This document shows, piece after piece, positions 14,001-25,500 of a DNA stretch of 64,000 nucleotides. The stretch lies in assembly GCF_932526225.1 (NCBI RefSeq), contig NC_064038.1, forward strand, positions 10,849,070-10,913,069. Reading direction: 5' to 3'. The stretch is from Nematostella vectensis (taxonomy: Eukaryota; Cnidaria; Anthozoa; Actiniaria; Edwardsiidae). The notes under the pieces are model-generated. The model made no database searches. It was not told where the DNA came from and saw only the letters and a list, made by a program, of their open reading frames with translations. The position numbers and the translations under genes are program-made. Positions within the stretch are counted from its first letter, which is position 1, and every line of letters starts with the position of its first letter.

Positions 14001-14446
14001 ATAATAATACATACACACAGATAAACACCAAGATGAATGTGGTAATTTGATGGGATGGAATTTGCCTCTGCATCTTGTGGCCCAATTTCTTAACTTGTTA
14101 ATCCAACCATCCCACTAATAAAGGATTGGAAATAAGTGTGGTTTGTGGGAACTCCCAAACCAAATTTCACATCTTTTTAATGAATGGCTTATTTTGAAAT
14201 GATATGCTGAAGAGACAGCCAAGATACTCATTTGTGAAATCCATGTTTCACTAGATTAGACACTGGAATCAGTAGTAAGAACAATGTTTTGTACCCAGGG
14301 AGGGTATTAATGTGCAAAGTTTTCATATAGAATACTTTGTTAGGCCTTGCTCAATTATGCACAGCAGGTTGACAGATTTGTGGCTGATTTGTTTTTATTC
14401 TCTCTTGTAGGTCTCAAGATATTTTGGACTGAGAAAGCACAAATAA
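11021..14446 (+). CDS. SLC25A38: Mitochondrial glycine transporter SLC25A38
   Basis: Seven exons join in phase: 11021-11032, 11169-11284, 11617-11695, 12866-12936, 13098-13200, 13419-13847 and 14411-14446 (stop TAA), giving 281 residues. Three mitochondrial carrier repeats are present with signatures [22 protein letters not shown] and [11 protein letters not shown]. The second lacks the usual acidic residue, which is normal for SLC25A38. Other family hallmarks are [35 protein letters not shown] and [15 protein letters not shown]. The protein sits in the inner mitochondrial membrane and imports glycine for the first step of haem synthesis. Start choice rests on a very short first coding exon (Met-Lys-Gln-Lys) ending at a GTATTG donor; the human protein has a longer N-terminus, so the first exon is the least certain part. 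The neighbour IER3IP1 is convergent. Confidence 0.93.
11838..12380. mobile_element. Inverted-repeat transposon in SLC25A38 intron 3
   Basis: The left end reads CACTAGTCAATTGAAAC followed by runs of C and CATGGTCC. The right end is its imperfect inverse, GGACCATGGGGGTG then GTTTCAAATGACTAGTG. The arms are about 35 bp. The C-rich ends give it the look of a non-autonomous DNA transposon. No coding region is seen inside. Confidence 0.6.
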
Positions 14447-16948
14447 ACAGTGTCATCTCTAAACAAGTTGATTGAGAAAAGTCCAATCAACCAGTTGTTT
14501 TATACTGATGCATTATGATGGGAAGTTAGCACAGCATAGAAATTTAAATTTAGAAACATTGAAAAGGAAGCTGGTTCTATGACTTTAACAGGAACCAAAG
14601 CAAGTGGAGACAAAAATTAATTCATAATGTTTGTACATAGAACATCTAACAAATATTACTGAAAATTTAATTACAGTGTGACCTAGAAAACCATGAATGT
14701 CTAGAAATATTTTCTACCACCATGCCTATCAAAGTTGTCGAACCAAATTTCAGAATTTGTTTATGGAGTTCTTTCCAGTGAAAAGAAAGGATATTCAAGA
14801 AACAATTCATGGTTTTACTGGTCACAGTGGGTTGTTTGGCATAGGTTGAAACAAGAAGTTTGATGTAGGATACTTTTGCCTGACATATAGTCTTACGCTA
14901 GAAACAAATGTCTGCTGTGTCTATCTCTTGCTTTACAAGGATAAGCAATGCTATTTGAATTATTCATGGAGCTGGCATCCATGACACCATTGCAAGAAAA
15001 ACGTTTGGCTGCTATTTTGAAAAAAAAATATTCTCAGGGGGACTTTGTATTAACAATCTTTATCCTAAAAGAATGATTTCTCCAAAAAGGTTTTTTTTTT
15101 TAAATCTGGACATGGATTTTGAGTCCATATTTTGATTAAGCTTCAAGACTAAGACAGAATCTACTTATAAAGTTGTACAGTGCACAGATTATTTAGGTAG
15201 GAAACCAAGCATATTTATTCTAATTTCCCTGTGGCTTTGTATTAGTTTTGAAGCTTTGACTGCCATTGCCCACATGGCCTATTGAAATGACTTTTTTCCT
15301 TTTTTTTTTAGCCAACAGTGAGGAATATATAAATCAACAGAAATACAACTCAAAAAAATGTTTTGTGGTGATGTTTTTAGTAATTTTATTCCAAATAACA
15401 TTTGTAAATAGAAAAAAAATTGAAACAGAGTATTTTAATGCAGTAAAAGTATTGGGCAAAAGTTTTTGTTCTTTCTTTACTACCCTTTTTCCTAAGACAG
15501 ACAGGTTTCTGAACACAAGTCTTTCTTAGGTTCCTTTATGTTAGGTAATGCTGAACACTGACTATTTTACCTTGTTTCACTGGCTTATGAAAAACCACTC
15601 ATGAAAAACTCCCATACCAGGAGCTTTGAAGCACTTCATCAACAGTTTTTTGGTCTTAATCAACTGAGCATAGTGGCATCAGCAATGTTGCATATGGCTC
15701 AAGACTAGTTCATGGCCAGGATTTGACAACTCACCAAACAGGAACTGACTGCTATGGTTTGAATAAAGTTAGAATATAAGCCAGTCAAGACTGCCATTTG
15801 GTGAGAGAGTGCCAGAAAACACTGGGCTTTTGAAAATCAGAAAAGGGATACGCACATGCACCAAATCAAAACTAAGAGAATCTAAACTTCATTCAGAGGT
15901 TTATCGCAAAAGCTTCTCTCCTTGTGTATCCATAAAAAAGAACAGCCCTAAAACTTATTGAAGGAACACTGCATGGTAAAAATTGAATATCTTGTGTGTT
16001 GTGGGAACAAACACGAAACCCCCCCCCCACACACACACACACACTTGACTTGAAGGTTTACTCTCTTATGAAGGAAAATTAATTTAGCTAGGACAAGCTA
16101 CCTAAGAGAAAATGCTCAAAATCTTGGCTACCAGCCTGTTTCAATAACATGATAACCTATGACAGGAGAGATTCAATGTTTGTGCAGTACTTGTCAACAC
16201 GAACCCAGCCCTCTCGATTTCACATCTTACCGCATCTTTTAAAACTCAGGGAATTACTGACATAATAAAACAAAGTTTATTTAAACTCAAACTGAGTAGA
16301 AGCAAATGAGCAGGACAGTAAAAAATTCATAATCCCAACTGAATTGTTTCTGAGAGGGCTGTAATGGAATGTTGAAAATAATGATCTATGGGGAAACAAA
16401 AACATACCAAACTTAGAACTACATCATTTTGTCATCTGGTCCTTCTTTAATGACTAGGACAATATAAAATATATCACAGTTGCTAAATACAGTATCTCCA
16501 CAAGTACAAAGTACAGTATCTTCCACAAGAAGGCACCCTATACAATCTAACGCTATCTGGTAAGCTTACATTTGAGGAAAAAAAATGCATGTGCGGTGTA
16601 ACCAGGGTTTTACCTATGGGCATGTCCCTTCTCTCAACTTTGGCTGAATTTTTTTTTTAAAAAAAGGATGGAATTCGGGTTCTAAAAGCCACTTCTAAAC
16701 ATACATTTTACGTGTTGACACTTGTCCAAGAAATCCTGGGGACGCCTGTTTACTGCAAACAGACTTGACTCCAAACAGTAGACACAAACAATTGAAGCAA
16801 GCCAGCTTGATTAAAAAACAAAGTTCTTGTAGTACTCAGTAGTACTCAGCAGTATCCATATTCACTCCAGAGTTCCGAAGCATTATTGCCTGCTTTGTAT
16901 TTGTAGGTAGACTTAGTTTAATTTTTTTTATAGCTTGAGCTTGTTCTG
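14447..16948. other. Convergent intergenic region, SLC25A38 and IER3IP1 3' ends
   Basis: AT-rich with no exon recognised. AATAAA at 15762-15767 could end SLC25A38 transcripts. TTTATT at 16276-16281 could be the minus-strand poly(A) signal for IER3IP1. A short C-run followed by (CA)n lies at 16020-16043. Confidence 0.45.
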
Positions 16949-19570
16949 TCATCCCATTAGCAGTAGTAAAACAATTGTCACTGAATTAAGGAAGATGAGA
17001 GGAACTGTGGAAGAAAAAACTATGTCAGTAATGATCTTCTTTGGGTATCTGTTACAACTATTTTGAGTATTCCTTGGTGTGGAACATTAACCATCAAAAT
17101 GGCTTTAAGCTTCTATCAATCAAAACATTTGTTATCTTCTAAACAGACATCGAACTAAATCAGACACCCTGAGGCCTGATTAGTATAATACACTCAATTT
17201 TTAAGGGGGAAAACAAACAAAGGGAGTACAACCAATTTTGTGGTTGTTCCATTTGATGGCAGATTGTATATTTGACCATCAACCAATGTGATTACATGTA
17301 AGATGTTTAGGATACTCGCCCTAAGAGTTAAAACCAAAGTTATAACAGAGTTATATCATCTGAAAATACTTCCTTATTCCTATGAATGGAAACTTTGTAT
17401 TCTAAATATTGTCATCCTACTTACTTCTCATAACTGTCCGAACTGAATGAATTAAGTTGATAATTTGATGCTTTGTTCCTTTTTCTTCTCCAAACCCCGA
17501 TAACTGGTCAGAACCCCAGCCAACTAAAAAAAAAAAAGAAAAAATCAGTAACACATTATAACAATGTTCAGTACGAAGAAGAGGTGGTGCCTATAGCGAA
17601 TAGTTATTTTTCAGGCTTTCATGATTCATGCATATACAAATACTTAAAAAATACAGTGAAATGTGTTGAAGGCCTCAAATATTTTGTGTTCCTTGAGGAT
17701 GTTAAATTTTTTTAGTGTACAGTAGATTTTATTTGTTTTATCTTGCTGACCAGTTAAGAAGAACATAAAAAAAACTTTGATGCTAGGACCAGCTCTCCAT
17801 AGGTGCAAGGAATCAGTACAGTAATAAGTCTACATCTCTGTAAATGAACATCTTAGGCAAGCTTTAGAAAAATCTTAAGGTGTTGGGACATTTCTCTTTA
17901 CTTGGCGATTCGGTTGTTAGGCATGTGCGCGATCATCCGGGAACCTCACAATTTTAGGTGTGAAAATCTAATGACAGGAAACAATTAATGTGTGGGCGAA
18001 ATTTCTAGCTTTGAAAACAAACGCCAAAACTGGCAAGAAAAACGTAATCAAACAGCAAATACTGTAAAAAAAGATAGTCAAGCATGATTTTTCACCTTTG
18101 GCACATACTTAGCAACCTAAGGTGCTGATTTGAATGACGTCATCAAAATTTAGAGATTCATAAACAATGATGCCATGCCTAAATTCATTTCATTTCACAA
18201 ATGTTTGGCAGATGTTTAACATCTTGAAGTTTCCCTAGCAACGACCCACTGGTTTTTCAGTATAAACGTTCACTCTCTGGTTGGCCGAGAAGCCTTGCAC
18301 ACGCTAGTCAAGGTATCAATCATTTTTAATTTATGCTAGTAGTCATTTTAGAGCTAGAATCATCACATGAGCAACATTTCTAGATTAAATGAAAAGCATT
18401 ATCAGTATTCCTTCTCATTAAAATGGTTTGTAATATACTCTTTTACATGTGCTTATTGTTCAGGACAACATTTTAAAATTATTTCCTGGGGGACTTAAAA
18501 ATAAAATCTACTCGCTATCGATGTCTGATGATTTTTTTTTTTAAATTTGGGGGTAGCCCAAGCTGAAAATAATAGAGGGGGAGCTTGGAGATGGGTGTAC
18601 CATGACCGTTTGACTTGCAGCCAGCAAACCAATTAGAAGGTTTCCATGATACAGATATGATTCTAGTATATTTTTATTATACAGAGCTCCTGTCCTTGTG
18701 ATATGGTTTGTAATATACTCTTTTACATGTGTTGATTGTTCAGGACAACATTTTAAAATTCATTCCTGTGTTGACTGCAAAAAAAAAAAAAAAAAAAACG
18801 TATTCCACAAAATCTGCAGCCTTTAGAATTGAAGTATGACTTTCTATAGTGGAAGGTTATCAGAAAACACCGGGCCATGTATCAGGGGTTTTAACAGTGC
18901 CAGAGACCATGGTGACTTGGAAAGTAACGAGCTTTAAACACCACATGAATGTTAATTTTCCTGTTATGTCCCCGGGGGTCGCCGTTCCGTGATGTCAATT
19001 GACTTAGTGCATTACACTTACATATTGTACACTCATAATGTTTTGTAGAACCATAGCTGTCAACTCAGATACATTAGGTGGGTGGCACAAAATTTTGGAC
19101 CTCATCACAACCCTAATTTTTGTGATAATGTTCATACATTCTCTGTATTCACCCGTATTGGCTCTCACATTATTTACAGTAAGTAAGCATATCTACTTAG
19201 TTTACTTATTTCACTCGATTTCACAAGATTTCTGTCCAAGTTGGGTTGACACATATGAGTACAGGTAAAAAAATGCTAGGTTGAACAGGCATTCTGCGAT
19301 AAAAACGTGCTTAAGCGTTTCTAAACAAAAATAATAAAAGCAAATGGGACTTAAGTGACGAAAAGTATGGAAACTTGAAGCTTAATCCAAATGTCTCCCT
19401 GTATTATTCGGAAACTTAAACAATTAACCCTACTTAAAAATCCCCTACACATAAATAAACAGCAGGACTACAGACTTACTCTTTGATAAAAAGCGTTCTT
19501 CGTGCAAAATAGCCATGGCGTTTACAACAAGAAGGCAAGCTTCCAGTAAGCTGTAAAACGTGAACGCCAT
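16949..19570 (-). CDS. IER3IP1: Immediate early response 3-interacting protein 1 (Yos1-like)
   Basis: Three short exons on the minus strand, 19570-19480, 17523-17425 and 17004-16949 (stop TGA), join in phase to an 81-residue protein; human IER3IP1 has 82. Exon 1 gives MAFTFYSLLEACLLVVNAMA then ILHEERFL, a first transmembrane segment and the conserved HEERFL motif. Exon 2 gives GWGSDQLSGFGEE and the strongly conserved IHSVRTVMR. Exon 3 gives the second membrane segment, PLIFLNSVTIVLLLLMG. Length and residue order match the family throughout. The protein is a small ER/Golgi membrane protein related to yeast Yos1, which acts in ER-to-Golgi transport. Introns are about 1.9 kb and 0.4 kb. Individual exons are too short to stand out alone; the joined product is unmistakable. 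Confidence 0.93.
17879..18250. mobile_element. Interrupted copy of a TTAA-flanked MITE
   Basis: Begins GGTGTTGGGACATTTCT directly after TTAA at 17875-17878, then shares GGTTGTTAGGCA, a TGCGCGATCAT block and AAACAATGATGCCATG with the complete copy at 54854-55045. About 200 bp of unrelated sequence interrupts it and the right terminus is missing. It lies in IER3IP1 intron 1. Confidence 0.6.
18422..18768. repeat. Spaced direct repeat, about 62 bp, two copies
   Basis: A segment beginning ATGGTTTGTAATATACTC recurs nearly unchanged about 280 bp further on (near 18422 and 18702). Both copies run through GTTCAGGACAACATTTTAAA. This is a duplication within IER3IP1 intron 1, origin unknown. Confidence 0.6.
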
Positions 19571-21470
19571 CTTGGATTTCGACGTGTCCTGACCAAGAGT
19601 CTCTGCGGGCGTTGTGTTAGAGCTCTGTTTCCGCCGGAAGTAGATATTTTAAAAGGAATCATAACATTGAGCATTGAGATGATTCACAGTACAAGAGGGT
19701 CCTGAAAGGGTAAAACGGGAGCCGGAATTCACCTTTTTTTGGACCAGGAAACGGGTTTATTTTTACTGGGAACGCGATTTGTCTTCCGGGAATGGCAATC
19801 AACATGCTTCAACGGGAACGGGATTTTTCAAATCTCTTCTTGTTCAAAAGCTAAAAACGTTGTTAATCCATATCAAGAAAATTCAGCCAAAAATTGTAGC
19901 TTTTGCCAAACGCGGTATAAGGAAACTAATATATTCCTTATTTGGAAGAGCTGCATGATTCTTGTCATTTTTCAGGTTGTTGTATCGCAGGGGCTTCGTA
20001 AACTTTACGACTTGTAATCAGAAGAGAATAACAGTGACTGTGACCATCTTTAGTCTATAGAGAAAGTATCTAAAAAGAAACTAAGATTCCTCTGTGCCAG
20101 ACCCCCAAAACGACAACGTTTTCTTCATAAATATATATTTTTTAGCATTTTAAGAGCTTTTTATAGCATTAAACTTCAACCTTGCTGTTCAGCCGACTAC
20201 ACTTCCTTAGCTCCTAACACCTCTAAATTTAGGCCGTTTTCAAAAAAAAATATTACTCTGTCCAGCTGTCTTTATAGGGATCATTCTTGTTTCATATAAC
20301 GTTGTAAGTAGGCGTGATTACGTCGTAGGAGTGCCCCTTTGTTGTTAGTATTTTTTTTCTATTCGTCCTATTTTAAATTATAATTATCATCACTTTAATT
20401 TGTTACTGTAAACTTATCAAAAATTGTATTGGTAATTCAGCTGTTATGTTCTACTATACAGGAGAATTGGAAAGCTGGAAGTCTTTATCTTATAATTTAA
20501 AAAGAATGAAAGTATTAAATATCTCGATCATATCAGTGAAATATTTAAAAAGAAAAAGAAAGGCTCATGAAATATTTAGAGCCACCCCCTTGAATGTTTT
20601 AAAAATTTCGGAGCCATTCCCTCAATAACCCCCCCCCTCCTCGACAGAGCAAAGAAATGGCATAAATTTTTCCAATTCTCAATATATAAGTCCAAGTTTC
20701 CCCATACAAGGAGTTCCTCTGACAAAAAGACTAATTCAAAATTTTAAAGAGATTTAGAAGATATGAAATTCAGATATTAGCGAGCAAATTTGGTTTAATT
20801 TCTGATCAGAGTACGACTTCTCCGTAAAAACGAGGAGAATTCATACTTTGAACATTTGAAAAATTGCACTTCAAGCCTCATATCTCAAAAACGAATCCAT
20901 TAGAGAAATTTTTTTTATATGTTGGTTTACATAACATAAGGAACCTCTATGAAAAAGTTCAAGCTTACCAGACATTATTTTGGGAAAACTTGCCATTTTT
21001 TTGCTCTGCCCCCAAGTCAACACTCCATCACATCTGAACATCAATTGTTTTATTTCTCAAAATTTTTTTATTGGCACCATTTAGTACCGCACTTGTGGCG
21101 ACAAGGGATGGTACCTCGTTACTGTTGAAGTATAACATCTAAATAAGTTGCGGGTTCTGCATTGAATCTGATGTTTCAAAGCTCCCCTTTCGCCTCAACA
21201 GCGACATAGACTAAGAGGTTGTCAAGGGTTCCTTTAATTCTCGTCGTCGTATCAATGTTTTTTAAACATAAAAAGAAGCGCTTCCTGTGGTCCAACTGGG
21301 TCACCTTTCCATATTCTCCTCGGGGGTAAAGACAAAATATCACTCACTTATCACTCATTGTGAGACTCCCAAGAAATAAGCTCCAGATTGCTGCTCGAGG
21401 GATCCATATTTCATAGTTATTGTTAATCCAATATTAATGCAATTCCATCATTCCTGTCAATCAATTGTGC
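19571..21470. other. Intergenic stretch without recognisable genes
   Basis: AT-rich sequence between the 5' end of IER3IP1 and the 3' side of SNAPC3. A 92-codon open frame at 19739-20017 has no recognisable domain and I do not call it. TTTATT near 21050 is an AATAAA on the minus strand and could serve SNAPC3 if its 3'UTR includes the 125-bp repeats. Confidence 0.4.
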
Positions 21471-21477
21471 GCCAATC

Positions 21478-22550
21478 GCGATCCTGTCGTCCCTCTACCA
21501 GTTCGAGTAGCCCATGTGAGGATACGCCCTAAAGTCGCGGAGATATCACGTGAGTGACACGTGCCTTTCACGTGCCTGTCACATGGAGCCCATGCGCTCA
21601 TCTCGGTTCTGTCCTCCCTGTACCAGATAGAGTAGCACATGTGAGGATACGCTCGTCACGATCCAGTCCTCCCTCTACCAGTTCGACTGTGGCCCAGGTT
21701 CGAATCCTGGCTCAAACTGGGGATTTTTCCGGGTTCCTGCCTTGAATCGAATTTGTCACAAGTGAGTTGAAGTTATTCACCCGTGTTTCCAGTCTTCTCG
21801 GATAAGGATACTAAACCGGAGGTCCCGTCTCTTCAAGCTGTACTACACTAAACCTGAACCGAAGGGACGTAAAAGAACCACTGGGGACGCAAAAAACCCT
21901 CTGGCAGTGACCACCCCCAGTGACAGTGCTTACTAACCGAGGTTACACTTGAGTTGGAGCCGTGCTCTGTTGTGTCAACCTTACCGCTATTTCATATGTG
22001 TAATAGTGGTAGAAGCCTTATAAATCATAAATCATAAATCAAACGTCCTAAAGTCGCGGAGTTATCTCGTGAGTGACACGTGTCTTTCACGTGCCTGTCA
22101 CATGGAGCCCATGCGCTCATCTCGATTCTGTCCTCCCTGTACCAGATAGAGTAGCACATGTGAGGATACGTCCTAAAGTCGTGGAGTTATCACGTAAGTG
22201 ACACGTGCCTTTCACGTGCCTGTCACATGGAGCCCATGCGCTCATCTCGATTCTGTCCTCCCTCTACCAGATAGAGTAGCACATGTGAGGATACGTCCTA
22301 AAGTCGCGGAGTTATCACGTGAGTGACACGTGCCTTTCACGTGCCTGTCACATGGAGCACATGCGCTCATCTCGATTCTGTCCTCCCTGTACCAGATAAA
22401 GTAGCACATGTGAGGATACGTCCTAAAGTCGCGGAGTTATCACGTGAGTGACACGTGCCTTTCACGTGCTCATCACGTGCAACACTTGCGCTCGTCACGA
22501 TTCTGTCCTCCCTTCACCAGTTAGAGTAGCCCATATGAGGATACGCCTCA
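21478..22550. repeat. 125-bp tandem repeat derived from the SNAPC3 stop-codon region
   Basis: Units recur at 22047, 22172, 22297 and 22422 (exact 125-bp steps, measured at CCTAAAGTCG). Earlier diverged copies start near 21527, and the last unit at 22500-22550 is the coding end of SNAPC3 exon 11. Each full unit contains three CACGTG palindromes plus one CACATG. The block TTCTGTCCTCCCT followed by AGAGTAGC and TGAGGATACG is shared between the repeat and exon 11, so the array arose by tandem duplication of the exon end plus 3' flank. In the copies the stop codon is lost (CTGGTGA becomes CTGGTA). Confidence 0.85.
21688..22041 (+). mobile_element. tRNA-derived SINE inserted in the 125-bp repeat
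   Basis: A pol III B-box, GGTTCGAATCC, at about 21699 is followed by a body of about 300 bp and a 3' tail of short ATAAATC repeats ending near 22041, after which the 125-bp repeat resumes. This head-body-tail layout is that of a SINE. The A-box is not clear, so the head may be decayed or 5'-truncated. Confidence 0.65.
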
Positions 22551-25500
22551 AAGTCACAGATCTTTTCGCCTTCTGGAGTGTAGTGAAGAGCTTTGAAGCA
22601 CTGGTCACAGAAGAAGCACGGATCTTCACTTGCGAGAATGTCATTCTTTGTAATCCACCTGCGAACAGGCAAAAGGAAATAGCTTAAACAACGGATATCG
22701 GTGCGGATAGAAAGATAAAGTTAAAACAACCCACAGCGGGAAAGAATGCAATGTGCCTAGAGGCTTTTACGTCAATTAAAGTTATGACGGTCAGCTTATG
22801 CAAATGCTTGGTAGATATATTGTCTTTGCTTCTGAATAAGTGTACGGATTAATTTTCAACGAAGTAGGTAAGGGCTGAAAGTAAATTATTTCACCCCAAA
22901 CCCCGTATAGTCTGGGGCATATATTACCAAATTTACGCATTTTGTATTCACATGTATATTACCAAGCGCGCCAACTTTATCCTCTGCCTAACTGACATAC
23001 TTTGGGTTGGGTCATTGAGGATAGGCACACTACATTACAGTATAGTCCCAGGCTTTTTAATCGGATTTTCTTTGCTCTAAGATGAACGACGAGAAGGCGC
23101 GGGGTGAGGGACATGCCCACCAAAGGAAACCCGGACAGAATAACTAGGTCGGGACAGTACTGTGCATGGTACAGAGTTTATTTCTCACTTGGCGGTGTAG
23201 ACTTCGCATACTTTGCAGCGGCTTCTTCTCCCACGATGTCTGAACACTTGTACGGGGTATTCAAGAGCGTTACTGGGATCGTCAGCATCTAGAAGTCTAT
23301 AGAAACAAGGTAGATGTAAGAACTAGTGTGACTAGCATCTAGCTGTCTACCGAAACAAGCTACTAACATCTAGCTGTCTACCGAAACAAGCTACTAGCAT
23401 CTAGCTGTCTACCGAAACAAGCTACTAGCATCTATAGCTGTCTACCGAAACAAGCTACTAGCATCTATAGCTGTCTACCGAACAAGGTACTAGCATGTAG
23501 CTGTCTACCGAAACAAGCTACTAGCATGTAGCTGTCTACCGAAACAAGCTACTAGCATCTAGCTGTCTACCGAAACAAGCTACTAGCATGTAGCTGTCTA
23601 ACGAAACAAGCTACTAGCATCTATAGCTCTCTACCGAAACAAGCTACTAGCATCTAGCTGTCTACCGAACAAGCTACTAGCATGTAGCTGTCTACCGAAA
23701 CAAGCTACTAGCATATAGCTGTCTACCGAAACAAGCTACTAGCATCTATAGCTGTCTACCGAAACAAGCTACTAGCATCTATAGCTCTCTACCGAAACAA
23801 GCTACTAGCATCTATAGCTGTCTACCGAAACAAGCAACTAGCATCTAGCTGTCTACCGAAACAAGCTACTAGCATCTAGCTGTCTACCAAAACAAGCTAC
23901 TAGCATCTAGCTGTCTACCGAAACAAGCTACTAGCATGTAGCTGTCTACCGAAACAAGCTACTAGCATCTAGCTGTCTACCGAACAAGCTACTAGCATCT
24001 ATAGCTGTCTACCGAAACAAGCTACTAGCATCTATAGCTCTCTACCGAAACAAGCTACTAGCATCTAGCTATCTACCGAAACAAGCTACTAGCATCTATA
24101 GCTGTCTACCGAAACAAGCCACTGGCATGTAGCTGTCTACCGAAACAAGCTACTAGCATGTAGCTGTCTACCGAAACAAGCTACTAGCATCTATAGCTCT
24201 CTACCGAAACAAGCTACTAGCATGTAGCTGTCTACCGAAACAAGCTACTAGCATCTATAGCTCTCTACCGAAACAAGCTACTAGCATCTATAGCTCTCTA
24301 CCGAAACAAGCTACTAGCATCTATAGCTGTCTACCGAAACAAGCTACTAGCATCTATAGCTGTCTACCGAAACAAGCTACTAGCATCTAGCTGTCTACCG
24401 AAACAAGCTACTAGCATCTAGCTGTCTACCGAACAAGCTACTAGCATCTATAGCTGTCTACCGAAACAAGCTACTAGCATGTAGCTGTCTACCGAAACAA
24501 GCTACTAACATCTATAGCTGTCTACCGAAACAAGCTACTAGCATCTATAGCTTTCTACCGAACAAGCTACTAGCATCTATAGCTGTCTACCGAAACAAGC
24601 TACTAGCATGTAGCTGTCTACCGAAACAAGCTACCAGCATCTAGCTGTCTACCGAACAAGCTACTAGCATCTATAGCTGTCTACCGAAACAAGCTACTAG
24701 CATCTATAGCTGTCTACCGAAACAAGCTACTAGCATCTATAGCTGTCTACCGAAACAAGCTACTAGCATCTATAGCTCTCTACCGAAACAAGCTACTAGC
24801 ATCTATAGCTGTCTACCGAAACAAGCTACAAGCATCTATAGCTGTCTACCGAAACAAGCTACTAGCATCTAGCTGTCTACCGAAACAAGCTACTAGCATC
24901 TAGCTGTCTACCGAACAAGCTACTAGCATCTATAGCTGTCTACCGAAACAAGCTACTAGCATGTAGCTGTCTACCGAAACAAGCTACTAACATCTATAGC
25001 TGTCTACCGAAACAAGCTACTAGCATCTATAGCTTTCTACCGAACAAGCTACTAGCATCTATAGCTGTCTACCGAAACAAGCTACTAGCATGTAGCTGTC
25101 TACCGAAACAAGCTACCAGCATCTAGCTGTCTACCGAACAAGCTACTAGCATCTATAGCTGTCTACCGAAACAAGCTACTAGCATGTAGCTGTCTACCGA
25201 AACAAGCTACTAACATCTATAGCTGTCTACCGAAACAAGCTACTAGCATCTAGCTATCTACCGAAACAAGCTACTAGCATCTAGCTGTCTACCGAAACAA
25301 GCTACTAGCATCTAGCTGTCTACCGAAACAAGCTACTAGCATGTAGCTGTCTACCGAAACAAGCTACTAGCATGTAGCTGTCTACCGAAACAAGCTACTA
25401 GCATCTAGCTGTCTACCGAACAAGCTACTAGCATGTAGCTGTCTACCGAAACAAGCTACTAGCATCTAGCTGTCTACCGAAATAAGCTACTAGCGTCTAC

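Noticed and set aside
21695-21720. tRNA gene
   Set aside because: Only the B-box and T-arm-like sequence is present; no A-box or cloverleaf, and a SINE body and tail follow.
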